From UBA9732 sp963606545 (GTDB taxonomy: Bacteria > Spirochaetota > Spirochaetia > Sphaerochaetales > Sphaerochaetaceae), in assembly GCA_963606545.1 (NCBI GenBank), contig CAVCYP010000010.1, forward strand, positions 1-44,971: a DNA stretch of 44,971 nt, read 5' to 3'. The translations under genes were made by a program, and so were the position numbers. Numbering within the stretch: position 1 is the first letter of the stretch; every line of letters begins with the position of its first letter. Below the pieces are notes generated by a model. The model searched no databases and was not told the origin of the DNA. It saw only the letters and a program-made list of their open reading frames with translations. This document shows positions 32,309-41,051 of this stretch, piece by piece.

Positions 32309-33139
32309 TTAACCCTTAATAGCCCCAGCGGCCATGCCTTCAACCAGCTTATCTTGGAAGAAAGCAAAGACCACAATTGGTGGCAAAATTGAAAGTGTGA
32401 TAGCTGCGGCAAGAACGCCGTAGTTCCAGTCTTCACTCTTAAGCAGAGTAAGCGCAACCGATATTGGCATAATAGAATCTTTAGAAGCAAGTGTCTTTGA
32501 AATTGTGTACTCGCCCCAGACATTGTAGAAGCCGGAAACCAGAACAATTATAAGAGCATTCTGAGAAAGAGGCAGCATAATGTGCCAAAAAGCCTGTGGA
32601 ACACTACAACCGTCAATCTCTGCCGAGTCCTCCAGCTCTCCGCTCATCTCAATGAACGAGCTTCTCATGATGAAGATTGAGAAAGGCAGAATACATAACA
32701 AATTGGGTAAAATTATACCCATGTACGTATTCAGCAGGCCCAAATCAAATTCCATCATATAGATAGGAATCAAAATTGCACAAAGCGGGAACGCCAAAAG
32801 GAAAAGAATCAATGAAAGTAGAAGTCTGCTACCCTTGAACGGAAGACGAGCAAAAGCGTAGCCAGCAAGGGCAGAGAGCACCAGCGTTATCACAACAGAA
32901 CTAATTGTGATAATGAAAGTGTTCAGGTAGTACTTCAGATATTTAGCGCCTCTAACAAACACATAGTCGTAGTTAACGCTAGACCAAGTGTGCGGGAAGA
33001 ACGTAATGTCCTTGATTATCTCTGTAGATTCCTTGAAGGAAGTGAAGATACAAAAAACAATAGGGAACAGGAAAATCAGCGAGCTAAGAAGCAGCATGAC
33101 GGAAACAAAAATGGAAAACGATTTTCTTTGAGCCTTCAT
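32309..33139 (-). CDS. ABC sugar transporter permease (MalG-type)
   Basis: This 276-residue inner-membrane subunit has six hydrophobic segments, an EAA-like loop (ELEDSAEIDGCSVPQAFWHIMLPL) and the C-terminal LVEGMAAGAIKG. The ATG at 33139 is preceded by GGAGG 7 bases upstream; the TTG further upstream is not favoured. The gene overlaps the neighbouring upstream reading frame's end by none and continues the binding protein-permease-permease-nagB order. Confidence 0.9.
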   Translation of the reverse strand: MKAQRKSFSIFVSVMLLLSSLIFLFPIVFCIFTSFKESTEIIKDITFFPHTWSSVNYDYVFVRGAKYLKYYLNTFIITISSVVITLVLSALAGYAFARLPFKGSRLLLSLILFLLAFPLCAILIPIYMMEFDLGLLNTYMGIILPNLLCILPFSIFIMRSSFIEMSGELEDSAEIDGCSVPQAFWHIMLPLSQNALIIVLVSGFYNVWGEYTISKTLASKDSIMPISVALTLLKSEDWNYGVLAAAITLSILPPIVVFAFFQDKLVEGMAAGAIKG

Positions 33140-33140
33140 C

Positions 33141-34034
33141 TTATGCCTCCTTCTTTCCAATCTTCATATTCAGTATAGAGAACACCATGACAAGAGCCGT
33201 CAGCACAAACGCCTGAGCACTGGCATAACCCATGTCAAAGTAGTTAAAGGCATTGTTGTAAATATTTTGGTACAGAACCAGCGTAGAATTTGCCGGTCCA
33301 CCCTTAGTCAAAACATTAGGCGTGACAAAGAGCTTTAAGCACTGCAAAATAGCCCAAATTCCAACTACCACGAACGTCTCGCGAATGTTTGGGATAATTA
33401 TATAGATAAGCTTTTTCCAGCCCACCGCGCCATCCAGCTCCGCCGCCTCAAACAGGTCTTGTGAAATATTCTGTAAGCCAGACAGGAAAAGAATAGTGCA
33501 AAACCCAACCTTCCCCCACACGCTGACAATAATAACCCACCACTTAGCGGTAGTCGCGTCCGTCAGCCAGTTATGGCACAATCCCGATAACCCAATGTTT
33601 ATCAAGAACTTATTAATAATTCCAAAGTTATCTGCAAGCATGAAAGAGAACAGAATACAGATGAGAGATGCCGGTACAACTATAGGCATAAATATGGATA
33701 TTCTGTAGAACCAGCTATGGCTTTTCTTGTAGAAAAGAAGAAGCGCAAAGGCTAGTGAAAGCACAACAAGAATCACAAACATATAAAGCGTGAATTCCAG
33801 TGTGTTTTTAAGAGCAGTCAAGAACTCGTTGTCCTTGAACATTTTAATGAAGTTTCCCAGCCCAATAAAATCCAGCTTTGTGTCAAACGCAAAGTTGTAA
33901 TCGCAAAAAGAGAGGACTAGGGTATAACAAATAGGATAGACAACAAAAATAAAGAGAACTAGGCAGGTAGGTAAAACAAACAGCCGGCCCCAGTGCTCTC
34001 TAGCTTTGCGCCTAGAACTAATAGTCGATTGCAT
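33141..34034 (-). CDS. ABC sugar transporter permease (MalF-type)
   Basis: This 297-residue membrane subunit has the EAA-like loop QDLFEAAELDGAVGWKKLIYIIIPNI and the NVLTKGGPANSTLVLYQNIYNNAF segment of MalF-type permeases. I take the ATG at 34034 (MQSTISS); a longer frame to 34082 runs into the upstream hairpin. The ribosome-binding site is weak (GGAG about 12 bases away). Confidence 0.88.
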   Translation of the reverse strand: MQSTISSRRKAREHWGRLFVLPTCLVLFIFVVYPICYTLVLSFCDYNFAFDTKLDFIGLGNFIKMFKDNEFLTALKNTLEFTLYMFVILVVLSLAFALLLFYKKSHSWFYRISIFMPIVVPASLICILFSFMLADNFGIINKFLINIGLSGLCHNWLTDATTAKWWVIIVSVWGKVGFCTILFLSGLQNISQDLFEAAELDGAVGWKKLIYIIIPNIRETFVVVGIWAILQCLKLFVTPNVLTKGGPANSTLVLYQNIYNNAFNYFDMGYASAQAFVLTALVMVFSILNMKIGKKEA

Positions 34035-34062
34035 AATCAAAAAGGCTCCAACAATATAATAA

Positions 34063-34096
34063 GTGCACATGCTTAAACCCAAAAAAGCATGTGCAC
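34063..34096 (-). terminator. Hairpin between binding protein and permease genes
   Basis: Perfect 12-base arms, GTGCACATGCTT and AAGCATGTGCAC, are separated by 10 bases. It occupies the same place as the hairpin in the 25 kb operon. No strong T-run follows on the minus strand, so partial termination or 3' end protection is likely. Confidence 0.75.
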
Positions 34097-34112
34097 AAAA
34101 AGGTTAAATTAG

Positions 34113-35396
34113 TTACTTTTCAACTGATGCAGAAAGATCAAGAATCTGCTGTACCATGTCAGCTGCTGTAGTAGTTGTACTTACAAGACCTGACTGGAAA
34201 ATCTGGTTAAGTCCGTTGAGGAACTTCTGGGATTCTTTGTACTCAACAAGAGGCTTTGCCTTGCTCATGGAGTCAGAAATGCCTTCCCAGATTGGAGTTG
34301 CTTCAATAGCTTCATCAAAATACTTCTGGATGACAGACATCTTTCCGTAGAAGGTGAAGGCGTTGACCTGTGAGTATTCGCCATAGATAGCTTCTTTGAT
34401 GAACTGGCAAACAAGGTCAGCATTCTCTGAAGCCTTTGGAATTACCATCTGGCAACCAAAACAAGCGGTTCCGCCATATTCGCCTGGAACTGGAACCAGA
34501 GCTAGGTTTTCAGCGCCTACGACTGCAACCGCTTCCATCCATCGGCCTGCAGCTTCATAACACATAGCAATCTGACCGGCCTTGAAACCGTTTCTTCCGC
34601 CTGCGTTATCAACAAAGGTTGACTGTGAGTAGTAGCCATTCTGGATGCCTTTCTGCCAGGTTTCAATCATGTGAGTGACATACTCGTTGTCAACGTTATA
34701 GGTCTTGCCATCTTCTTTGTAGGCATTGCCAAACTGTGAATAGATGGCTGTGCCAAGAATGACGTTAAGGTTGTTACCAAACTGAATTGATGCACCAACC
34801 TGTGTGACGGTTCCATTTGCATCTTTCTTGGTGAGCTTTTCTGCGAACTCATAGAAGTCGTCCCAAGTCTTGATTGGAAGTGGATTGTCGTTTTCATCAA
34901 CAAGACCAGCTTCTCTTAGCATGGTTTTGTTAAGGGAGATGCCGTAAACCTCATAAATTGCAGGAAGACAGTACTGACCACCAGCAACATAACCAGTTTC
35001 AAGAGAACCAGCTGTGAAGTTTGACTGTGGATAGTCTCCAAAGAAGTTGAGGTCTTTGTCAAAGTCATAAATGAGGCCCTTTGAAGCATATTCTACAGAG
35101 TAGATACCTGCATCAAGGAATACCAAGTCAACATCTGTGCTGCCCTTTGACCAGTCAAGAATGTAGTTTGCAAGCTTTGTCTGGTCTGCGATTGTGACAA
35201 TTTCTACATCTACATCTGGATGAGCTGCTTCAAATTCTTCAGCTGCATGCTCAAGGAATATCTTATTAATCTGCCAAGATTCTGCAGCAATTGTGATTGT
35301 TTTCTTGCTGTTTGTTGATGCTTCTGCGGCACCACTTGCAAACAACGTCGTAAATGATAGAGCAACTATCAATAGAGTTACTAAAATTTTTTTCAT
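34113..35396 (-). CDS. ABC transporter sugar-binding protein (family 1)
   Basis: This 427-residue solute-binding protein has a Sec signal peptide ending near LFA (residue 20), followed by the SGAAEAS stretch common in spirochaete binding proteins. The fold markers include AEEFEAAHPDVDVEIV and KTWDDFYEFAEKLTKKD. It has an AAGGAGG site. Its operon contains two permeases and a nagB-like gene, so amino sugars or chitin/peptidoglycan-derived oligosaccharides are the likely ligands (inferred). Confidence 0.9.
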   Translation of the reverse strand: MKKILVTLLIVALSFTTLFASGAAEASTNSKKTITIAAESWQINKIFLEHAAEEFEAAHPDVDVEIVTIADQTKLANYILDWSKGSTDVDLVFLDAGIYSVEYASKGLIYDFDKDLNFFGDYPQSNFTAGSLETGYVAGGQYCLPAIYEVYGISLNKTMLREAGLVDENDNPLPIKTWDDFYEFAEKLTKKDANGTVTQVGASIQFGNNLNVILGTAIYSQFGNAYKEDGKTYNVDNEYVTHMIETWQKGIQNGYYSQSTFVDNAGGRNGFKAGQIAMCYEAAGRWMEAVAVVGAENLALVPVPGEYGGTACFGCQMVIPKASENADLVCQFIKEAIYGEYSQVNAFTFYGKMSVIQKYFDEAIEATPIWEGISDSMSKAKPLVEYKESQKFLNGLNQIFQSGLVSTTTTAADMVQQILDLSASVEK

Positions 35397-35441
35397 CTCT
35401 AAAACCTCCTTGGATGAAAATCTAAAACACTATCAACTGAT

Positions 35442-35471
35442 ATATTAATTGCCGTTTTTTCTATCTGTCAA
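35442..35471 (-). promoter_or_regulatory. Promoter of the amino-sugar ABC operon
   Basis: On the minus strand, a consensus -35 TTGACA (35471-35466) and -10 TAATAT (35447-35442) are separated by 18 bases. Confidence 0.7.
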
Positions 35472-35484
35472 ATAAAAAATTTGG

Positions 35485-35513
35485 TTGTTTTGGCTAAAAA
35501 AAATCGGTATAGT
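35485..35513 (+). promoter_or_regulatory. Promoter of the divergent nagB-like gene
   Basis: The -35 TTGTTT (35485-35490) and -10 TATAGT (35508-35513) have a 17-base spacer. Its -35 lies 14 bases from the -35 of the opposing promoter, so the two are back to back. Confidence 0.65.
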
Positions 35514-35533
35514 TGGGGCAAAAGGAGGAGAGT

Positions 35534-36295
35534 GTGAAATCTCTGGTTAAAGATAAGCTTGAAGTGAAGATTTTCGCTACCCGTAGCGAGATGGGAAAGG
35601 TATCGGCTGCGGATTTTGCGGCGTGCGTGAAGGAGCTTCTGAAGAAGAAGGATACAATTCGCGTGGTGTTTGCCGCTGCCCCGTCGCAAAACGATTTCCT
35701 GGAAGAAATTGTAAAGGATAAGAGCATTGATTTTTCTCGCATTGAGGCGTTCCACATGGACGAATATGTTGGCCTAGATCCGGACCGCCCGCAGGCCTTT
35801 GGTCGCTTCTTGAAGGACAGACTTTTTGGGCTCAGAGAGTTCAAATCCGTTTCCTATCTTGCCCCAATTGACCCAAAAGACCCACAGAAAACCTGCAAAG
35901 AGTACACGGCTAAGCTTAACGCCAGCCCTATTGATATTGTCTGCATGGGTATTGGCGAGAACGGGCACATTGCCTTCAACGACCCCGCTTTTGCTTTCTT
36001 TGACGACCCCGCAGACGTGAAAGTTGTCCAACTAGACGATGTTTGCAGAATGCAGCAGGTTCATGATGGTTGTTTTGCAACTTTTGATGAGGTTCCAAAA
36101 GAAGCGCTCACTCTTACAATTCCAATGCTTATGAAAGCTCAGTACCATTTTTGCATGGTCCCAGCTCCAACTAAGGCAAAGGCTGTAAAGAGAATGCTGG
36201 AAGGTTCCGTTTCTCAGGAATGTCCATGTACAATTCTTAGAACCAAGGAAGGCTCCATCCTTTATTTGGATTCTGATAGCTCTTCCTTGCTCTAA
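35534..36295 (+). CDS. Glucosamine-6-phosphate deaminase-like protein (copy 2)
   Basis: This 253-residue NagB-fold protein has AFHMDEYVGLDP, the MGIGENGHIAFNDPAFAF catalytic segment, and the CRMQQV motif also found in copy 1. The start is GTG at 35534 after AAAGGAGGAG; the upstream TTG overlaps the -10. It is convergent with nagA and divergent from the ABC operon. Which of the two copies is the housekeeping deaminase is not decided by the sequence. The isomerase role is inferred from the fold. Confidence 0.85.
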   Translation: MKSLVKDKLEVKIFATRSEMGKVSAADFAACVKELLKKKDTIRVVFAAAPSQNDFLEEIVKDKSIDFSRIEAFHMDEYVGLDPDRPQAFGRFLKDRLFGLREFKSVSYLAPIDPKDPQKTCKEYTAKLNASPIDIVCMGIGENGHIAFNDPAFAFFDDPADVKVVQLDDVCRMQQVHDGCFATFDEVPKEALTLTIPMLMKAQYHFCMVPAPTKAKAVKRMLEGSVSQECPCTILRTKEGSILYLDSDSSSLL

Positions 36296-36361
36296 TTTAT
36301 TTAGCTACAGCAGCTGCAGGCTTTGGCGAAGCCTTGGTGCCTGCAGTTTTAGGCTCCTTGG

Positions 36362-37513
36362 TTATTCTTGAACCTCTTTTCCGTCCAAGAATACTTTCCA
36401 AGGGGCTTTTTCTTTGTTCAATAGTACAAAGTCAGCTTTCTTACCTGCTTTGATTGAGCCAACAACATTGTCAAAACCAATTGTCTTAGCCGGTTGCAAG
36501 GCCAAAATTTTTGCCGTCTCAACCAGATCAAGCTTCATTATATTATTTAAGGTATTAAACAGCCTTTCCCCGGTTGCAATTGAACCTGCAAAACAAGTTC
36601 TGTCCGGCATTTTGGCAACTCCATCTTCTATGATGACCTCTGTTCCATGTTTCTTTGGTCCAAGTATGGACTGTCCGTCCTTCATGCCGGCACCGCGCAT
36701 ACTGTCAGAGCAGGCAACAATTCTGTCATGACGCTTGAAACGGAAAATGAAATCCAACAGCTCTGGTGGAAGGTGCATTCCGTCAGCAATTATCTCCACG
36801 TAAAGGTCATCAATAAGATAGCCACTTTCAACACAACCAAGAACTCTGAAGCCTCCAACTCTAACAATGGAGGACATTCCGCTGTAAAAATGGGTCAATT
36901 CCCTGAGTCCATTGTCATAGGCTTTGGAAATTTGGTCGTAGGTTGCATGAGTGTGAGCACCAGAAACAAGTATTCCGTTTTGGGAAAGATATCTAGTGAC
37001 ATTGTAGTTCTCATCCATTTCTGGAGCTAAACTAATGCGTTTCACAAGGCCATTTGCCTTTTCTAGAACTTTTTCAACATGCTCCAAGGTTGGCTTTTTA
37101 ATGTACTTTTCATCCTGTGCGCCCTTTTCAAGTGCATTAATGTAAGGCCCCTCAAGATGGACACCAAGCATTCTTGCTCCACCTTTGTCCTTTGCCTTGT
37201 TGGCATTGTCCAAGAACAAGAAGAGGTCCTCATCTGAGGCAGTCAAGGTTGTTGCAAGATAAGAAGTGGTTCCGTGGCGTAGTAGGCTTTTGGCCATGCT
37301 TGTGATGTCTTCTACTGTGCCATCCATAGCATCAAAACCACCAGAGCCATGGGTATGACAGTCTACAAAACCGGGTAGGAGGTAGCCTCCCTTGGCGTCA
37401 AAACCTTCCGCATCTGTGTGTTGACCAAAGCTTTTGATGGCCCCATCAAATTCAATATAGCCGTTCTCAACTATTCTGTCTTCCAAGACAAGGTTGACAT
37501 TCTTAATTAGCAT
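36362..37513 (-). CDS. nagA: N-acetylglucosamine-6-phosphate deacetylase
   Basis: This 383-residue amidohydrolase removes acetate from GlcNAc-6-P, giving the substrate of NagB. The metal-binding segments are visible: GFVDCHTHGSGGFD, HLEGPYIN (metal Glu), GAHTHATYDQ, THFYSGMSS, IIADGMHLPPE and CSDSMRGAGM (catalytic Asp). It overlaps the deoxyribosyltransferase gene by 7 bases, so the two are coupled. It faces the nagB copy at 35534. Confidence 0.93.
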   Translation of the reverse strand: MLIKNVNLVLEDRIVENGYIEFDGAIKSFGQHTDAEGFDAKGGYLLPGFVDCHTHGSGGFDAMDGTVEDITSMAKSLLRHGTTSYLATTLTASDEDLFLFLDNANKAKDKGGARMLGVHLEGPYINALEKGAQDEKYIKKPTLEHVEKVLEKANGLVKRISLAPEMDENYNVTRYLSQNGILVSGAHTHATYDQISKAYDNGLRELTHFYSGMSSIVRVGGFRVLGCVESGYLIDDLYVEIIADGMHLPPELLDFIFRFKRHDRIVACSDSMRGAGMKDGQSILGPKKHGTEVIIEDGVAKMPDRTCFAGSIATGERLFNTLNNIMKLDLVETAKILALQPAKTIGFDNVVGSIKAGKKADFVLLNKEKAPWKVFLDGKEVQE

Positions 37514-38121
37514 AGCTCTTTTATGACCTCTTCAATGTTTCTGCAAACTTTGTTGCCAACAAGTCCACCTACAAAGTTATTCAGTCTAAAATCCTTGTTG
37601 TAATAGCAACGGACATCGCTCTTGTAGAGTACCATTTTCTTGTTCCAGCCGTAGCCAAGGCCAATTTCTGCTGCTGTGCCGGAATCTATTTCAATGCCGT
37701 TGCAGTTGGCCACTATGGCGTCACAAAGTCTGATGGCTTTTAGGTCCATGTAGAAGCAAGAGGCCTTAACCAGCTCACTGCTATTGTCGTTGATGACTAC
37801 TTCCTGAGGTAGGAAAGTGGTGTAGCCAAGAGCTCTAAGAGCATCGGAATTGAGCTGGTTGGTGTATCGGTCGCCTTCGTTGAAAAGTGGGCCGGCCATG
37901 TAGATGCGCTTTTTGTTGTCCTCGTAGGGTTTGAGGTATTTGCTTAGTGCTAGGATGGTCTCGCTGTCGTCAAGTTTTTGCATGGTGGGAGAGAAGGGGA
38001 TTTCAAGCTTGCCATATTTTTCTTCAAAGACAGCGTGGCAGGTGGTGCTGTCTTGGTCTGTTGTGTATACGGCAAAAAGTGGGTCATCTTGCGATGCCAG
38101 GTAAAATTTTATGTTGTTCAT
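37507..38121 (-). CDS. Nucleoside 2-deoxyribosyltransferase family protein
   Basis: This 204-residue protein of the Nuc_deoxyrib_tr family exchanges bases on deoxyribonucleosides, or hydrolyses deoxynucleotide 5'-phosphates in some members. The markers are RIYMAGPLFNEGDR near residue 72, the ALRALGYTTFLPQE segment, and CDAIVANCNGIEIDSGTAAEIGLGYG with the catalytic Glu-like motif. AAAGGAG precedes the ATG. It is coupled upstream of nagA, an unusual partner. It might instead act on other glycosides. Confidence 0.83.
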   Translation of the reverse strand: MNNIKFYLASQDDPLFAVYTTDQDSTTCHAVFEEKYGKLEIPFSPTMQKLDDSETILALSKYLKPYEDNKKRIYMAGPLFNEGDRYTNQLNSDALRALGYTTFLPQEVVINDNSSELVKASCFYMDLKAIRLCDAIVANCNGIEIDSGTAAEIGLGYGWNKKMVLYKSDVRCYYNKDFRLNNFVGGLVGNKVCRNIEEVIKELC

Positions 38122-38299
38122 GTTTTGTGCTCCTTTTGGGCGTATTCTAGCACGATTGCCCGCAAGCTTAAAGCCAATTTTTAACCAGCTTCCAAGTCAC
38201 TTGCAGGCCTCGCTTTGAGTGTGAATTAAAACCCAAGAAAAAGCCGGCATATAGCCTTTAAACTGGCTAAAACTCGACAAAGACGAGCACTTTTGGTCT

Positions 38300-38713
38300 A
38301 ATACAATCGATACCCCTTCAAGACGGGCGTGGGCCGGACTTACGTTTGAGCAAGTGTGTAAAGATCATATAAGCCAAATAAAACAAAAGCTTGGAATTAT
38401 AGGAGTATTGACTGAAGTTTCGTCCTGGTTTGTCAGAGCCGATGAAGAACATGAAGGTGCTCAGATTGATTTGGTCATTGATAGAAGAGACCGAATAATC
38501 AATCTCTGTGAAATGAAGTTTTCTCTTGATGAATATGTTATAGACAAGGACTATGAGGCACAGCTTAGAAGAAAAATTGAGCGCTTCAGAGAATGCACAA
38601 AGACAAAGAGAGCGTTGCATTTGACCATGATTACCACTTATGGCGTAAAGAATAACATGTACTCTGGCAGAGTCCAGAGCCAGGTTACAATGAATGACCT
38701 ATTTCTTTGCTAA
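38300..38713 (+). pseudogene. C-terminal fragment of a COG1672/DUF234-type ATPase
   Basis: The frame carries only the C-terminal nuclease-like domain: WAGLTFEQVCKDHISQIKQ, then EGAQIDLVIDRRD and LCEMKFSLDEY (D...ExK). No Walker motifs or start codon lie upstream. An intact relative is at 30138-31529. The domain itself is continuous from about 38300 to 38713, so it is an older truncation and not a simple frameshift. Confidence 0.65.
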
Positions 38714-38787
38714 TTAAAATTAAAGAGTTCAGTTGTGGCAGAGTTCCTTTTTGCGTTTGATTATTTGTCCCGCGCTAGAACTGCAGG

Positions 38788-39375
38788 TTAGAAAAAGAGG
38801 TCTTTGACAAAAATTTCAATGCCTATGAGGATGAGGACTACACCGCCAAGTACGGTTGCTTTGCTTTTGAGCTTTTCGCCAGCTTTTTTGCCTAACCAGA
38901 GCCCGCAGGTACAGATGAAAAAGGTCACAACGCCTATGATAAGTGAGCTGATTACGGCTTCTGCTGTGGCGTAATCTGCTATGGCAAAGCCTACGGAGAG
39001 GGCGTCTATGCTGGTTGCTATGCCTTGGACTATCAGCGTTTTCACCGTGAGGGTGACGTAGTGAATTTCTTCTTCGTCGCCACCTTTCTTGGCTTCAACT
39101 AACATGTTGATGCCAATATAGCAGAGCAAAATCAGAGCTATGTATGGGATGAACTTTTGGAAGACGGTGAAGTATTCGCTTATTGTGTGTACGCATATCC
39201 AGCCAATCAGTGGCATGGCTATCTGAAACAGGGCATAGGTGAGTGCAACGTAGAATTTCTTGTTTTTGCTCATTTTAGGCTCTGCAATTGCATTTGCAAT
39301 TGAGACGCTAAAGGCGTCTACTGCAAGGCCGGCTCCTAGCAAGATGCTGTTTGGAATTAAAAATCCCCAGTCCAT
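38788..39375 (-). CDS. mntP: Manganese efflux pump MntP
   Basis: This 195-residue inner-membrane protein has six predicted helices and two repeats of the DUF204 fold. Conserved acidic pockets appear in LAVDAFSVSIANA and TSIDALSVGFAIAD. It exports Mn(II). AGAGGAAA lies before the ATG. The 200-base leader contains a manganese riboswitch candidate. It lies downstream of the modC gene on the same strand but behind its own leader. Confidence 0.9.
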   Translation of the reverse strand: MDWGFLIPNSILLGAGLAVDAFSVSIANAIAEPKMSKNKKFYVALTYALFQIAMPLIGWICVHTISEYFTVFQKFIPYIALILLCYIGINMLVEAKKGGDEEEIHYVTLTVKTLIVQGIATSIDALSVGFAIADYATAEAVISSLIIGVVTFFICTCGLWLGKKAGEKLKSKATVLGGVVLILIGIEIFVKDLFF

Positions 39376-39429
39376 GGTTTTTCCTCTTTTGGTTTTTGAA
39401 CCACTTGTGATTAGATTGTCAGCTGAAAA

Positions 39430-39545
39430 GGGAAGAATAGTCTCACACCTTTACAGCATGAGTCTCGGAATTACAACAAGCCAGGAAAAATCCAGTATGT
39501 TGACTTGTTCGCTAGGCGCTCCTACTCCCTCGGCAGTTAAGCTAA
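39430..39545 (-). promoter_or_regulatory. yybP-ykoY manganese riboswitch candidate
   Basis: On the minus strand the leader of mntP contains GAGGGAGTAGG (the family hallmark is GGGGAGUAGC), then GTCAACATACTGG, which resembles the conserved AUAC loop region. A CTTGTTG strand can pair with GAACAAG upstream, and GAGACTC/GAGACTA segments near the 3' side resemble the conserved AGACC-like closing. Position directly upstream of an Mn exporter fits known members. I could not run a covariance model. Confidence 0.65.
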
Positions 39546-39603
39546 CAAAAAAAAGGTAAAAAGTCTAGTAACAAACAATAAACAAGATTTTTAATAATCT
39601 TCT

Positions 39604-40317
39604 TTAATAATCTTCCAGCAGAACCCTGCAGTCTTCACTTTGAGGGTTGTTGAAGACCTCCTCAGTTGCACCTCGTCTAATGATTCTGCCGTCCTTCATG
39701 ACAAAAAGCTTGGTGCACATGCGTCTGACTTCGCGGGCAGAGTGAGTGACCAAAATTGCCTGTTTACCAAGATTTTCTAGAACTTCCATGAGCTCTTTTT
39801 GAAGATTCTTTCTTAGAAACGCATCCAAGGCAGAAAATGGCTCATCCAGTAGTAGAAGATTTGGTTCACTTACAATAATTCTTGCCAATGCAACACGTTG
39901 AGCTTGTCCACCAGAAAGCTGAGCGGGAAGTCTGTTTTCAAGACCTTCAAGGTGAAGTAATTTGATGGATTCCTCATATTTTCTTTGCTTTTCAGTTTTA
40001 TCTTTTTCCTTGATAAGACCACAAAGAATGTTTTTCTTTACCGTCATAGCAGGAAAAAGAGCATAGTTTTGGAATAAATAACCAACTTTTCTGTCCTGTG
40101 GGCGTATGTTAATCTTTTTACTACTGTCAAAAAGGACTGTGTTGTCCAGAACAATTCTGCCTTCATCTGGAGTTACAATTCCAGCAATACATTTGAGGGT
40201 CATGCTTTTTCCTGAGCCTGAAGAGCCCAGAAAACCAGTGATAAGATTATCTGTTTCAAAGGAGGATTCAAGATTAAAGGATCCAAAGTCTTTTTTTATA
40301 TCTACAGTAAGTTTCAT
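39604..40317 (-). CDS. modC: Molybdate ABC transporter ATPase
   Basis: This 237-residue ABC ATPase has Walker A GSSGSGKSMTL, the signature LSGGQAQRVALARI, Walker B LLLLDEPFSALD and the H-loop LVTHSAREVRR. It lacks the C-terminal TOBE regulatory domain present in E. coli ModC (about 350 residues). Its start overlaps the modB stop by one base (TAATG), with AGGAGG upstream. Confidence 0.93.
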   Translation of the reverse strand: MKLTVDIKKDFGSFNLESSFETDNLITGFLGSSGSGKSMTLKCIAGIVTPDEGRIVLDNTVLFDSSKKINIRPQDRKVGYLFQNYALFPAMTVKKNILCGLIKEKDKTEKQRKYEESIKLLHLEGLENRLPAQLSGGQAQRVALARIIVSEPNLLLLDEPFSALDAFLRKNLQKELMEVLENLGKQAILVTHSAREVRRMCTKLFVMKDGRIIRRGATEEVFNNPQSEDCRVLLEDY

Positions 40318-40988
40318 TACTTTTTCCTCCTTTGTTTCTTGTCTTTAGATTCAAGTAGGTTGACAGTAAGAAGAACCACGGCGGAAATAGCTACGTTAAT
40401 GAGAACCCAAATGTAGGCCTCCGCTTCATTGTTAGTACGCCAAAGCTGGTAGACGGTGGTTGAAATGGTTGCAGTTTTCCCAGGAGTGTAACCAATGAGC
40501 ATGCTGGTAGCTCCGTATTCACCCAGAGCACGTGCAAAAGCAAGAACTACACCGGCAAGAATTCCCTGTTTGCAGGTTGGGATTTTTATTCGCCAGAAAA
40601 TGAAGGAATTGCTGAGGCCTAGGGTTTTGCCTGCTTCAGCAAGAGTTGTGTCAAAAGCCTCAAAGGCTCCACGAGTTGTTCTATACATAAGCGGGAAGGC
40701 CACGACGGTTGCCGCCACAATGCCTCCGTACCACGTCATTACAAATTTAATACCAAATTGTGCTAAAAATTTTCCAAGTGGTGTTTTTACCCCAAAAACT
40801 AGGATAAGGAAAAATCCCACAACGGTAGGAGGGAGAACTAAGGGTAAAGTTAAGATAACATCCAAAATGCCTTTAATAATTGGGTGCAACTTTGCAACAA
40901 CGTGTGCAAGAAAGATTCCCAAAAAGAATACAAGAATGGAGGTGTAAAAGGCTATTCTAATTGAATTAAAAAGTGGATACCAGTCCAT
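40317..40988 (-). CDS. modB: Molybdate ABC transporter permease
   Basis: This 223-residue inner-membrane protein has about five hydrophobic segments. The ABC coupling loop is DTTLAEAGKTLGLSNSFIFWRIKIP (EAA motif), and ARALGEYGATSMLIGYTPGKT is typical of ModB. It has little ribosome-binding signal of its own and lies about 124 bases after modA, behind a hairpin and three 14-bp repeats. Confidence 0.93.
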   Translation of the reverse strand: MDWYPLFNSIRIAFYTSILVFFLGIFLAHVVAKLHPIIKGILDVILTLPLVLPPTVVGFFLILVFGVKTPLGKFLAQFGIKFVMTWYGGIVAATVVAFPLMYRTTRGAFEAFDTTLAEAGKTLGLSNSFIFWRIKIPTCKQGILAGVVLAFARALGEYGATSMLIGYTPGKTATISTTVYQLWRTNNEAEAYIWVLINVAISAVVLLTVNLLESKDKKQRRKK

Positions 40989-41010
40989 AATTTAACCAGT
41001 CTATAATTTA

Positions 41011-41048
41011 TTTTGTCCAAATTATTTTGTCCAAGTTATTTTGTCCAA
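41011..41048. repeat. 14-bp tandem repeat, three copies
   Basis: The core TTTTGTCCAA recurs at exactly 41011, 41025 and 41039. On the minus strand each unit reads TTGGACAAAATAA, and the array lies between the modA terminator hairpin and modB. Confidence 0.9.
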
Positions 41049-41051
41049 GTA

